This document shows, one piece after another, positions 35,007 through 42,718 of a DNA stretch of 64,000 nt. Within the stretch, counting starts at the first letter, position 1, and each line of letters begins with the position of its first letter. The notes beneath the pieces are model-generated. The model did no database searches. It had not been told where the DNA came from and worked only from the letters and a program-made list of their open reading frames with translations. The translations under genes were made by a program, and so were the position numbers. The DNA comes from an uncultured Lachnospiraceae bacterium. GTDB lineage: Bacteria; Bacillota; Clostridia; Lachnospirales; Lachnospiraceae. The DNA lies in the NCBI GenBank assembly GCA_947367855.1, contig CANBFE010000001.1:310001-374000 (forward strand), read 5' to 3'.

Positions 35007-35891
35007 ATGTCAATTTTCAGAGGTTCGGGAGTAGCTGTTGTTACACCCATGTGTGATAATGGGGAAGTGAATTATGAACAGTTTGCAAAGCTGTTGGAGT
35101 TCCAGATTACAAATGGAACGGATGCCATCATAGTCTGTGGCACTACCGGTGAATCCTCCACATTGACCCATGAGGAGCACCTGGAGGTAATCAGGTATTG
35201 TGTGGAGACAGTTGCAGGAAGGATTCCCGTAGTCGCAGGGACCGGTTCCAACTGCACGGAGACAGCCGTGTATCTGTCTCAGGAAGCGGAAAAGGCCGGA
35301 GCGGACGGTCTGCTTCTCGTAAGTCCTTACTACAATAAAGCTACCCAGAACGGCCTGTATGCGCATTTTAAGACAGTTGCCGATTCCGTGAAGATTCCGA
35401 TTCTGCTCTATAATGTTCCCAGCCGGACGGGCTGCAATATTCAGCCGGAGACTGTGGTGCGTTTGTGCAGGGATGTGGAAAATATTGTGGGTGTGAAGGA
35501 AGCTAGCAGCAATATAAGCCAGATTGCGCATCTTGCCGCCATCGCAGAGGGAGCGGTAGATATATATTCCGGTAATGACGACCAGATTGTGCCCATTCTT
35601 TCCCTGGGCGGTAAAGGCGTTATTTCCGTATTGGCCAATGTGGCTCCCCGTCAGACTCATGATATCTGCCAGAAGTTTTTTGACGGTGATGCGGAGGGAA
35701 GCTGCAGATGCCAGCTTGACGCTATGGAGCTTTGCAATGCCCTGTTCTGTGAGGTGAATCCCATTCCGGTAAAGAAAGCGTTGGAATTGATGGGAATATG
35801 TAACGGGGCTTTGAGAATGCCGCTGAGCAGAATGGAGCCGGCAAATGTGGCGCGGTTGGAGAAGGCAATGAAGACTTACGGATTGTTGTAA
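35007..35891 (+). CDS. dapA: 4-hydroxy-tetrahydrodipicolinate synthase
   Basis: 294 residues. Condenses pyruvate with aspartate semialdehyde at the branch to lysine, meso-diaminopimelate for peptidoglycan, and dipicolinate for spores. Schiff-base Lys164 in VGVKEASSN, Tyr in LLYNVPSRTGCN, and the GTTGESSTL pyruvate-binding motif. GGAGG is upstream of ATG. Followed by dapB after 33 bases. Confidence 0.97.
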   Translation: MSIFRGSGVAVVTPMCDNGEVNYEQFAKLLEFQITNGTDAIIVCGTTGESSTLTHEEHLEVIRYCVETVAGRIPVVAGTGSNCTETAVYLSQEAEKAGADGLLLVSPYYNKATQNGLYAHFKTVADSVKIPILLYNVPSRTGCNIQPETVVRLCRDVENIVGVKEASSNISQIAHLAAIAEGAVDIYSGNDDQIVPILSLGGKGVISVLANVAPRQTHDICQKFFDGDAEGSCRCQLDAMELCNALFCEVNPIPVKKALELMGICNGALRMPLSRMEPANVARLEKAMKTYGLL

Positions 35892-35924
35892 GAGCTGTCA
35901 CAGGGACTTTTAACAGGAGGAAGT

Positions 35925-36689
35925 ATGGTTAGAATAATATTGCGTGGCTGCAATGGAAGAATGGGCCGTGTTATCAGCGGGCTTTTAAAGGAAGATAAAG
36001 GGGCAGAGCTGGTGGCCGGTGTGGATCTGGTGGATGACGGGCATAATCCCTATCCGGTATACAGTGATATCAGGGACTGTGCTGTAGAGGCTGACTGTCT
36101 CATTGATTTCTCCTCTGCTGCAGCATGGGACGATATGTTGGATTACTGTGTGGAAAAGAAGCTGCCCTGCGTGCTGTGCACCACGGGACTGAGCGAGGCT
36201 CAGCTGGAAAAAATTGAAAAGGCTTCCGAAAGCATTGCCGTGCTGAGATCTGCAAATATGTCAATGGGAATCAACCTTCTGTTGAAGATGCTGAAGAATG
36301 CGGCAGGAGTCCTGGCGCCTGCAGGATTTGATATGGAAATCGTGGAGCGGCACCATAATCAGAAGGTGGATGCTCCCAGTGGTACGGCCCTGGCCCTGGC
36401 AGATTCCATCAACGAAGAGTTGGGGAATTCCTATGCTTATGTGTACGACAGAAGCGGAAGAAGGGAGAAGCGGCCGGAAAAGGAGATCGGAATCAGCGCA
36501 GTCCGTGGCGGCAGTATTGTGGGAGAACACGACGTAATCTTCGCGGGGACAGACGAGGTGGTGACCTTTTCCCATACGGCCTATTCCAGGGCAGTCTTTG
36601 GAAAAGGCGCGGTACAGGCTGCAAAATTTCTGGCCGGAAAACCGGCGGGGAAATATGACATGGGCAATGTAATTGATGGATCCATGTGA
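35925..36689 (+). CDS. dapB: 4-hydroxy-tetrahydrodipicolinate reductase
   Basis: 254 residues. Next step after DapA, NAD(P)H dependent. N-terminal nucleotide-binding loop GCNGRMGRVI, FSSAAAWDDMLDYC, and the substrate signature ERHHNQKVDAPSGTAL with catalytic His and Lys. Complete. Likely a dapA-dapB operon ending at the hairpin near 36750. Confidence 0.97.
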   Translation: MVRIILRGCNGRMGRVISGLLKEDKGAELVAGVDLVDDGHNPYPVYSDIRDCAVEADCLIDFSSAAAWDDMLDYCVEKKLPCVLCTTGLSEAQLEKIEKASESIAVLRSANMSMGINLLLKMLKNAAGVLAPAGFDMEIVERHHNQKVDAPSGTALALADSINEELGNSYAYVYDRSGRREKRPEKEIGISAVRGGSIVGEHDVIFAGTDEVVTFSHTAYSRAVFGKGAVQAAKFLAGKPAGKYDMGNVIDGSM

Positions 36690-36706
36690 GAGAACAGCGG
36701 GAAAGG

Positions 36707-36750
36707 GCCCAGGCGCACATCGTAATATGAGATTCGGTGTGTGCCTGGGC
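36707..36750. terminator. Long hairpin between converging dapB and a lipoprotein gene
   Basis: GCCCAGGCGCACA pairs with TGTGTGCCTGGGC (one G-T mismatch) around an 18-base loop. No T-run on either side, so it may act as a bidirectional terminator or 3' stabiliser. Confidence 0.5.
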
Positions 36751-36787
36751 GGGTATAAGGGGTTCAGGTGGTATTGCCTTGCTCGGT

Positions 36788-37234
36788 TTATGGTGTTATG
36801 GTGCTGCCGGAGTAGTTGTTGCCAATGCCCCGGTTCATTCCTACAGACCTGGAACCGGAGCCGTTGCCGGTACTGCCTGCGCCGTTTGTGGTATTGCCGT
36901 TAGTGGTATCTGTGGAACTTCCTGTACTGCCGTTGTTGGCGCCTGCGTTGCCGTTGGTGACACTGTTGACATTCCCGTTTCCGCTGCCTGTAATATCGTC
37001 TGTGAAATCTTCCACATCGTCTGCTACGTCGTCTACTACATTAGTAAGGCTGCCGCCGGGGGAATTTCCTTCGTTGGATCCGGTGGTAGTGTCATTGCTG
37101 TTGCCTGCCATGCTGTCAGAATTGTTATTATTATTTTTTGCGCTGTTGGTACAGGCAGTTGCTGTACACACGAAAGCAAGCACCAGACCAAGCGCCAGGA
37201 GTTTCCTTGCTCCTGCTCCTTTTTTCTTTTCCAT
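36788..37234 (-). CDS. Low-complexity Asn/Ser/Gly/Thr-rich putative lipoprotein
   Basis: 148 residues from the ATG at 37234, with GGAGG five bases upstream. A signal peptide (LLALGLVLAFVCTATAC) ends in a probable lipobox cysteine. The rest is almost entirely Asn, Ser, Gly, Thr and Asp, with a short acidic amphipathic stretch VVDDVADDVEDFTDDI. No enzyme domain is visible; a surface spacer or wall-associated lipoprotein is likely. Confidence 0.7.
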   Translation of the reverse strand: MEKKKGAGARKLLALGLVLAFVCTATACTNSAKNNNNNSDSMAGNSNDTTTGSNEGNSPGGSLTNVVDDVADDVEDFTDDITGSGNGNVNSVTNGNAGANNGSTGSSTDTTNGNTTNGAGSTGNGSGSRSVGMNRGIGNNYSGSTITP

Positions 37235-37378
37235 ACTCTCCTCCATTCTGCTTTGTGAACATCAAAACCAGCCCATGCGCATCCTGTATAAGATACCGAA
37301 ACAGGCTGCATAACTGATCTGTCAATAGTATACCGCATGTCGGAAAAAATATTCAGAAATTAAAAAGTGAGGAAAAAA

Positions 37379-38170
37379 ATGGAATTCAGGCCTTGCATAG
37401 ACATTCATAACGGAAAGGTAAAACAGATCGTAGGGGGTAGTCTTCAGGATAAGGGGGATGCGGCCAGAGAGAATTTTGTGGCGGAACAGGACGCAGCCTG
37501 TTATGCCCAACTGTACCGGGAAGCAGGTATCAGGGGAGGGCATGTGATACTGCTGAATCCTGAGGGAAGCGTATATTATGAGGATACCAGGAGGCAGGCG
37601 CTGTCTGCTTTAAAGGCATATCCCGGCGGCCTGCAGGCGGGAGGAGGAATCACTCCGGAAAACGCGGCCTGTTTTCTGGATGCAGGAGCATCCCATGTGA
37701 TAGTCACATCCTATGTGTTCCGGGAAGGAAAGATCTGTTACGACAGGCTGCAGAAGATGGTCTGTGCAGTGGGAAGCAAAAGGCTGGTATTGGATCTGAG
37801 CTGTATGAAGACAGGAGAATCTTACTTCGTGGTGACAGACAGGTGGCAGAGACTGACCGAGGAAAGGGTGGATGAGACACTGCTTGACAAACTGGCAGGT
37901 TTCTGTGACGAATTTCTGGTTCATGCCGTTGACGTGGAGGGAAAGGCAGATGGAATCGAAAACGAACTGGTGAGGGTATTGGGAAAATGGGAGGGACGGC
38001 CGATAACATATGCGGGAGGCGTGCACAGCTATGAGGATCTGGAGGAGCTCCGCATTCTGGGCAGGAACCGCCTGAATGTCACAATTGGAAGTGCTCTGGA
38101 TTTATTCGGTGGAAACTTATCATGGAAGAGAGTATCCGAAATCTGTAGAAATGGGCATAATGCACAATGA
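37379..38170 (+). CDS. hisA: HisA isomerase of eukaryotic type
   Basis: 263 residues from ATG 37379 (GTGAGGA upstream). Converts ProFAR to PRFAR in histidine synthesis. MEFRPCIDIHNGKVKQIVGG carries the first catalytic Asp and LVLDLSCMKTG the second. Details such as VVTDRWQRLTEE, FLVHAVDVEGKADGIENELV and ITYAGGVHSYEDLE fit the plant/fungal HisA lineage rather than the common bacterial one. No other his gene is nearby. Confidence 0.9.
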   Translation: MEFRPCIDIHNGKVKQIVGGSLQDKGDAARENFVAEQDAACYAQLYREAGIRGGHVILLNPEGSVYYEDTRRQALSALKAYPGGLQAGGGITPENAACFLDAGASHVIVTSYVFREGKICYDRLQKMVCAVGSKRLVLDLSCMKTGESYFVVTDRWQRLTEERVDETLLDKLAGFCDEFLVHAVDVEGKADGIENELVRVLGKWEGRPITYAGGVHSYEDLEELRILGRNRLNVTIGSALDLFGGNLSWKRVSEICRNGHNAQ

Positions 38171-38248
38171 ATTATTGCGAAAATTACTTTTAGACGTTGA
38201 AGCGAAATAACTTTTTTGTGAAAATCTTATAAAAAAGTCTGTTTATCG

Positions 38249-38277
38249 TTGATATGAAAGCACGTTTATGGTAAAAT
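38249..38277 (+). promoter_or_regulatory. Sigma-A promoter of the LytM-bactofilin operon
   Basis: TTGATA at 38249-38254, 17-bp spacer, TAAAAT at 38272-38277. The ~90-base leader contains TACCATG and CATGGTA arms (about 38318-38353), a possible hairpin. Confidence 0.55.
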
Positions 38278-38375
38278 GTCTTTATTCCGGGCAGAAGAGG
38301 GCTGAAAGGCCCAAATTACCATGATATCCTTTATGGCATGGTATCAATAGGAAAGGTTATCGGAGGTGACTTTTT

Positions 38376-39128
38376 ATGGGACGTAACAGACACAAGCGTA
38401 AAAACAACCATGTGGTAATCGTTACATCTGATGCAGCGGATTCCAGAATGAAACAGTTTCGTATCCGGCCATGGTTTTTGCAGACAGTCATCGTTATACT
38501 GTGCATCATAATCGGAGCTTTGATCGGATATTTCATTTACGAAAAAGATATCTGGGCCGCAGAGTTGGAGAAGAACATGACCCGGAATGAGGCAATAGAC
38601 ATTCTGGAACAGGAGAAAGCAGAACTGGAAGGCCAGGTGGCGGAGCTGAATGAAGTGATAGCCGGGCTGAATGAGGAGACATCAAAGCTGAATGAAAAAG
38701 TAAAGATCCTGAGTGAAACCGTGTCACAGCAGGTGGCAGCGGAGAGCGAACTGTCCGGACAGTTGGAAAGGCGTTATATACCTACCAGACTGCCCCTGTC
38801 TGAAAGGGCTACCATGGAGAATGTGACAGAGGATCTTACATGTGTTTTTACTGCCGGCGCAGGTTCCCTGGTGGTTGCCACGGCAGACGGAACAGTCACT
38901 GTCGTCACGGAAGACCCTGAATATGGGCACAATGTCTGGGTGGACCATGGAAATGGCTATACCACCATATACAGGAATCAGGGGGATGTGAAAGTGAAAC
39001 AGGGAGAAACCGTTACACAGGGAAGCACATTGTTTGTGATCAGTGATGAAAGCAGCAAACTGGGATACCAGATGATGCAGGGAGATGCGTATATTAACCC
39101 TATGGACATGTTGGAGATCAGCGGCTGA
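38376..39128 (+). CDS. Membrane-anchored LytM/M23-like protein with degenerate active site
   Basis: 250 residues. Basic cytoplasmic N-terminus, one membrane helix (residues ~34-55, FLQTVIVILCIIIGALIGYF), a coiled coil to about residue 125 (heptads in EKAELEGQVAELNEVIAGLN), then a LytM fold (NVWVDHGNGYTTIYRNQGDV, VKQGETVTQGSTLFVIS). The zinc ligands of active M23 enzymes are missing: no HxxxD, the usual YAH is YRN and the usual HFE is YQM. It is probably a non-catalytic regulator or structural protein, like SpoIIQ or EnvC-class partners. Forms a pair with the bactofilin 48 bases downstream. Confidence 0.85.
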   Translation: MGRNRHKRKNNHVVIVTSDAADSRMKQFRIRPWFLQTVIVILCIIIGALIGYFIYEKDIWAAELEKNMTRNEAIDILEQEKAELEGQVAELNEVIAGLNEETSKLNEKVKILSETVSQQVAAESELSGQLERRYIPTRLPLSERATMENVTEDLTCVFTAGAGSLVVATADGTVTVVTEDPEYGHNVWVDHGNGYTTIYRNQGDVKVKQGETVTQGSTLFVISDESSKLGYQMMQGDAYINPMDMLEISG

Positions 39129-39176
39129 CAAAAGGTTATTTTTTGCTCAGAAGTATATAACACGGAGGGATTAGCA

Positions 39177-39668
39177 ATGATGAAGAAAAAGGAAACGCCC
39201 ATTTCTACGATTATCGGAATGGGAGCGGAATGTAATGGCGATTTTGTGTCCGGCGGAGTGATCAGAATCGACGGCACGATAAACGGCAATGTTACAGGAC
39301 CGGAAACAGTGATTCTGGGGGCTTCCGGATGCATAAACGGCGATATCAACGCGCAGAAGGTGGTTATCGGCGGTGAGGTATACGGGAATCTGAATGTGCC
39401 TGAGAAGGTAGAACTTACCTCCACGGCAAGAGTGATCGGGGACATTACCACCAGTGGTCTTGTGATTGATGAGAAAGCCATATTCCAGGGAAGATGCGAT
39501 ATGAACCAGGATGCCTCCAAGAAGGCAAGACCCAATAACAAGGCTGTGAAGGCAATGAAGAAATCGGCAAAATCTGCCATTGTGGAAGCATTGAAGGAAG
39601 TGGAGGAAGGATCCGCGGAGGGAAGTACAGCCGAGGGCGCATCCGCTGAGACAAAAACAGAAGAATAA
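39177..39668 (+). CDS. Bactofilin (polymer-forming cytoskeletal protein)
   Basis: 163 residues. Central beta-helix of bactofilin/DUF583 type: STIIGMGAECNGDFVSGGVI, RIDGTINGNVTGPETVILGA, then regularly spaced turns. A Lys/Ala-rich and acidic C-terminal tail is probably disordered. Bactofilins form nucleotide-free filaments that often position wall-modifying LytM enzymes encoded alongside, as here. Confidence 0.93.
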   Translation: MMKKKETPISTIIGMGAECNGDFVSGGVIRIDGTINGNVTGPETVILGASGCINGDINAQKVVIGGEVYGNLNVPEKVELTSTARVIGDITTSGLVIDEKAIFQGRCDMNQDASKKARPNNKAVKAMKKSAKSAIVEALKEVEEGSAEGSTAEGASAETKTEE

Positions 39669-39693
39669 AGACAGCCGTACATAGGAAAAGACA

Positions 39694-39740
39694 AGCGCCC
39701 GAATCTAAAATCAGGAAATATCTTCGGGCGCTTCCTTTTT
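39694..39740 (+). terminator. Terminator after the bactofilin gene
   Basis: AAGCGCCCGAA pairs with TTCGGGCGCTT and is followed by CCTTTTT. The right arm lies inside the 3' end of the converging yerC-like gene. Confidence 0.75.
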
Positions 39741-40022
39741 ATCCATGCGCTGAAATACGATATCATAGCCGTCATTTCCATAGTGGAGGGACCGATTCAC
39801 GCGGCTGATTGTGGCAGTGGAGGCACCTGTTTTATCTGCTATCTCAAGGTATGTGCAGTGGTTCTTCAGCATGGCGGCTACTTCAAATCGCTGTGATATG
39901 GAAAGCAGTTCGTTTACAGTGCATAAATCCTCAAAAAATTTATAGCACTCATCACGGTTTTTCAGGCAGAGCACTGCGTCGAACAGAAAATCTACAGCCT
40001 GGGTTTTCACTTTCTTATTCAT
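39711..40022 (-). CDS. YerC/YecD family TrpR-like regulator
   Basis: 103 residues. CTVNELLSISQRFEVAAMLK and YLEIADKTGASTATISRVNR form the TrpR-superfamily helix-turn-helix; YerC-type proteins are close to this length. Target genes are unknown; it is not a tryptophan repressor by any evidence here. Own promoter upstream. Confidence 0.93.
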   Translation of the reverse strand: MNKKVKTQAVDFLFDAVLCLKNRDECYKFFEDLCTVNELLSISQRFEVAAMLKNHCTYLEIADKTGASTATISRVNRSLHYGNDGYDIVFQRMDKKEAPEDIS

Positions 40023-40064
40023 CGGGAAATACCTCTCGGTTTCTTTTAGTTGTCATCGTTTATC

Positions 40065-40093
40065 ATTTTACCATACTAAAGTTGTAAAGTAAA
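40065..40093 (-). promoter_or_regulatory. Promoter of the YerC-like gene
   Basis: Minus strand: TTTACT (40093-40088), 17-bp spacer, TAAAAT (40070-40065), about 43 bases from the start codon. Confidence 0.5.
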
Positions 40094-40139
40094 GATGGCA
40101 TCTGAAAATAAAAAAGTATGGGAAATTGAAAAGCGGGTG

Positions 40140-40168
40140 TTGTCATGTAGTATCCAATACTATATAAT
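40140..40168 (+). promoter_or_regulatory. Sigma-A promoter of the DUF1836 gene
   Basis: TTGTCA at 40140-40145, 17-bp spacer, TATAAT at 40163-40168. Confidence 0.65.
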
Positions 40169-40210
40169 AAGGTTATTAGATTGGAATGGTTTCGGTATTT
40201 ACAGTTTTAA

Positions 40211-40240
40211 AGGTCTGCTGCCTGCGGGAACAGCAGACCT
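40211..40240 (+). repeat. Perfect 10-bp hairpin in the DUF1836 leader
   Basis: AGGTCTGCTG at 40211-40220 pairs exactly with 40231-40240 around a 10-base loop (CCTGCGGGAA). It lies in the transcribed leader, 19 bases before the start codon, with no T-run after it; it may tune translation or mRNA stability. Confidence 0.55.
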
Positions 40241-40258
40241 GGAAGAGGAAGATGGCAT

Positions 40259-40897
40259 ATGACGATTGACAACAATGACTTATTAAACAGCATTCTGGAA
40301 AGCCTGGACAGGGTTCAGTACATCAGCCCGGAGGATATCCCTGATATTGACCTGTATATGGACCAGATTACCACATTTATGGACAGCAGACTGCATTCAT
40401 CGGCCAGAAACCCCGGGGAGGACAAGATTCTGACCAAGACCATGATCAATAATTATGCGAAAAATGATCTTCTGCCTCCGCCCCTGAAAAAGAAGTACTC
40501 CAAGGAGCATGTGCTTCTCCTGATCTTTATTTATTATTACAAGGGAATTTTATCCATTCAGGATATACAGACTCTGTTGGGGCCGATTACGGAACGTTTT
40601 TTCCATAACGGAGAGAAATTTAACCTGGAAAGCGTTTACAGGGAAGCGTTTACCATGGAAGAGAAGACCATGCAGGCCCTGAAGGCGGATGTAAGGGAAA
40701 AATATGAGGCCTCCCGGAAGACCTTTCAGGATGCCCCCGGGGAGGATGCCGATTTCCTGCAGAAGTTTGCCTTTGTCTGTGCCCTGAGTTTTGACGTTTA
40801 TCTGAAAAAGCTTATGATTGAGAAGATCATAGATGAAATGAACCAGGTGAGGAAAAACGAAGGAAAGAAGAAAGATCAAAAAAAGGAACAAAAATAA
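40259..40897 (+). CDS. DUF1836 domain protein
   Basis: 212 residues. The segment ILTKTMINNYAKNDLLPPPL and KKKYSKEHVLLLIFIYYYKG is the DUF1836 signature, a MerR-like helix-turn-helix found in Firmicutes. A Lys-rich tail (KNEGKKKDQKKEQK) ends the protein. A DNA-binding role is likely from the fold but no target is known. Followed after 44 bases by a substrate-binding lipoprotein gene. Confidence 0.85.
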   Translation: MTIDNNDLLNSILESLDRVQYISPEDIPDIDLYMDQITTFMDSRLHSSARNPGEDKILTKTMINNYAKNDLLPPPLKKKYSKEHVLLLIFIYYYKGILSIQDIQTLLGPITERFFHNGEKFNLESVYREAFTMEEKTMQALKADVREKYEASRKTFQDAPGEDADFLQKFAFVCALSFDVYLKKLMIEKIIDEMNQVRKNEGKKKDQKKEQK

Positions 40898-40941
40898 GAC
40901 TTTTTTCATATGATAGCTTATCAAATAAAATGGAGGCTATT

Positions 40942-41961
40942 ATGAAAAGGGGATCCTTAAAAAAAGCGGGGGCAGTCTGCCTTGCCGCAGGAATGGCTGC
41001 GCTTGCCGTGACAGGCTGCGGGAACGGGGAGACAGCAGCGGGAGACAGCATGAAAAAAGTGGTTCTGAATGAAGTGGCACATTCTATTTTCTATGCGCCC
41101 ATGTATGTGGCCATTGAAGAGGGATATTTTGCGGAGAATGGAATTGACTTGACTTTGGTAACCGGCTTTGGCGCTGATAAGACAATGACTGCTGTGCTCA
41201 CCGGCGAAGCGGATATCGGCTTTATGGGAAGCGAGAGTACGATTTATACCTATGTTGGGGGAACCGAAGATTATGTGGTGAATTTCGCCCAACTGACACA
41301 GCGGGCAGGAAATTTCCTTGTGTCCAGGGAACCCATTGATGATTTTTCATGGGATATGCTGGTGGGAAAGGATGTGCTGGGCGGAAGGGCAGGGGGTATG
41401 CCGGAGATGGTTTTCGAGTATATTCTGACGAAGAACGGCATTGATCCCATGGCAGATCTGCGGATTGACCAGAGCATCGACTTCGGCTCCACAGCAGCGG
41501 CTTTCTCCGGGGGACAGGGGGATTTTACCGTAGAATTCGAACCCCACGCCACTTCCCTGGAGCAGAAAGGGGAAGGATACGTGGTGGCATCTCTGGGAGA
41601 GGATTCCGGCTATGTGCCTTACACATCCTTCTCGGCAAAGAAGAGCTACCTGGAAAAGAACGGGGACATCATACAGGCCTTTACGGACGCGCTGCAGAAA
41701 GGAATGGATTATGTCCAGGACCACACGCCGGAAGAGATTGCCAAAGTGATTGCTCCGCAGTTTCCGGAAACCAATATGGATACACTTACTACCATTGTAG
41801 ATCGCTATTATCAGCAGGATACCTGGAAAGAGAATCTGATTTTCCAGGAGGATGCATTCAGCCTGCTCCAGAACATTCTGAAGGATTCGGGAGTGTTGGA
41901 AAAGAATGTGCCCTATGAAGATCTGGTGACCAGGGAATTTGCTGAAAAAGCGGCAAAATAA
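40942..41961 (+). CDS. ABC transporter substrate-binding lipoprotein, NMT1/ThiY-SsuA type (orphan)
   Basis: 339 residues from ATG 40942 with TGGAGG upstream. Lipobox VTGC (Cys about residue 26). Type II binding fold with YAPMYVAIEEGYFAENGIDL, TAVLTGEADIGFMGSESTIY, as in thiamine-pyrimidine, sulfonate and nitrate-type receptors. No permease or ATPase gene is adjacent, which is unusual for this class. Substrate unknown. Confidence 0.88.
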   Translation: MKRGSLKKAGAVCLAAGMAALAVTGCGNGETAAGDSMKKVVLNEVAHSIFYAPMYVAIEEGYFAENGIDLTLVTGFGADKTMTAVLTGEADIGFMGSESTIYTYVGGTEDYVVNFAQLTQRAGNFLVSREPIDDFSWDMLVGKDVLGGRAGGMPEMVFEYILTKNGIDPMADLRIDQSIDFGSTAAAFSGGQGDFTVEFEPHATSLEQKGEGYVVASLGEDSGYVPYTSFSAKKSYLEKNGDIIQAFTDALQKGMDYVQDHTPEEIAKVIAPQFPETNMDTLTTIVDRYYQQDTWKENLIFQEDAFSLLQNILKDSGVLEKNVPYEDLVTREFAEKAAK

Positions 41962-42041
41962 AACAGATTCCGGATGATACGCTTCCGGAAGTCCAGGCAG
42001 ACATGGAGGATTTCCGGGGGCGTATTTTCCGGCAAAAAAAT

Positions 42042-42527
42042 TCAGCTCATTCTGATATTCTTGACTGCCCATAGTCTGAGGGCGTTGGCATTGGTACTGA
42101 TTTTCTCCAGGGAATCCAGTATCTTCTGGAAGGCGGGGCGTTCACTCTCCTCAATGATTCCGTCCTCTGAGATGGCGATCAGCGAGGCCCGGAGGGCGTC
42201 TATATCCTTCAGGGAACCCAGGACTTTCAGGGCCAGTCTGTCGAAATCGTCAATGGAGACTTTCTTCACGGTGTTTTTTCCCACAGGGCATTCCTTTGAA
42301 CAGTAGGCGTTGCAAAGCTCCGGTACATTGTAGGCATCGGCCATGGCCTTTACCTCCTCCGGATAGGGAGGGATGGTGTCCAGTTCAATGCGCGCCAGCC
42401 TGGTGCGGTCAATGCCTATGATTTCAGCCGCTTTCTCACGGCTGGAAAAGTCGGGATTCTGTTCTGCCGCTTCGGAACGTGCCAGATAGTACATATTATC
42501 TGCGGCTTTGGTAGCTTTTTTACCCAT
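42042..42527 (-). CDS. XRE-like helix-turn-helix protein
   Basis: 161 residues. N-terminal HTH (SREKAAEIIGIDRTRLARIE) with the recognition helix, then YPEEVKAMADAYNVPELCNA and a Cys-containing motif CNAYCSKECPVGK, and a helical C-terminal half (LALKVLGSLKDIDALRASLI). The cysteines could bind metal. Similar proteins are common in Lachnospiraceae without assigned function. Tandem 11-bp repeats lie just upstream of its start. Confidence 0.8.
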   Translation of the reverse strand: MGKKATKAADNMYYLARSEAAEQNPDFSSREKAAEIIGIDRTRLARIELDTIPPYPEEVKAMADAYNVPELCNAYCSKECPVGKNTVKKVSIDDFDRLALKVLGSLKDIDALRASLIAISEDGIIEESERPAFQKILDSLEKISTNANALRLWAVKNIRMS

Positions 42528-42542
42528 ATTTTATTTCATTCC

Positions 42543-42566
42543 TTTGCTGTATAGTTTTGCTGTATA
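42543..42566. repeat. Two direct 11-bp repeats ahead of the XRE-like gene
   Basis: TTTGCTGTATA at 42543-42553 and again at 42556-42566, 13 bp apart centre to centre, 16 bases upstream of the XRE-like start codon. The spacing suggests a possible operator for autoregulation. Confidence 0.4.
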
Positions 42567-42634
42567 ATAATGAATGGTACAAGATATAGTTTAGTAGAAA
42601 AATGCCCGTTTGTAAAGATTATTTGTAAAAGCAG

Positions 42635-42663
42635 TTGAGGGAATGGCAAAAGTTTGATAAAAT
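42635..42663 (+). promoter_or_regulatory. Sigma-A promoter of the SPFH gene
   Basis: TTGAGG at 42635-42640, 17-bp spacer, TAAAAT at 42658-42663, 56 bases before the start codon. Confidence 0.55.
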
Positions 42664-42718
42664 AGAGAAATCCATATAGAGAATTCATAAAAAATAAAAC
42701 CGATGGGAGGACAAAGGG

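Noticed and set aside
36737..37313. Plus-strand frames (173 and 165 codons) opposite the low-complexity lipoprotein
   Set aside because: The minus strand has a ribosome site, signal peptide and lipobox; the plus-strand frames are complements of repetitive Asn/Ser/Gly codons.
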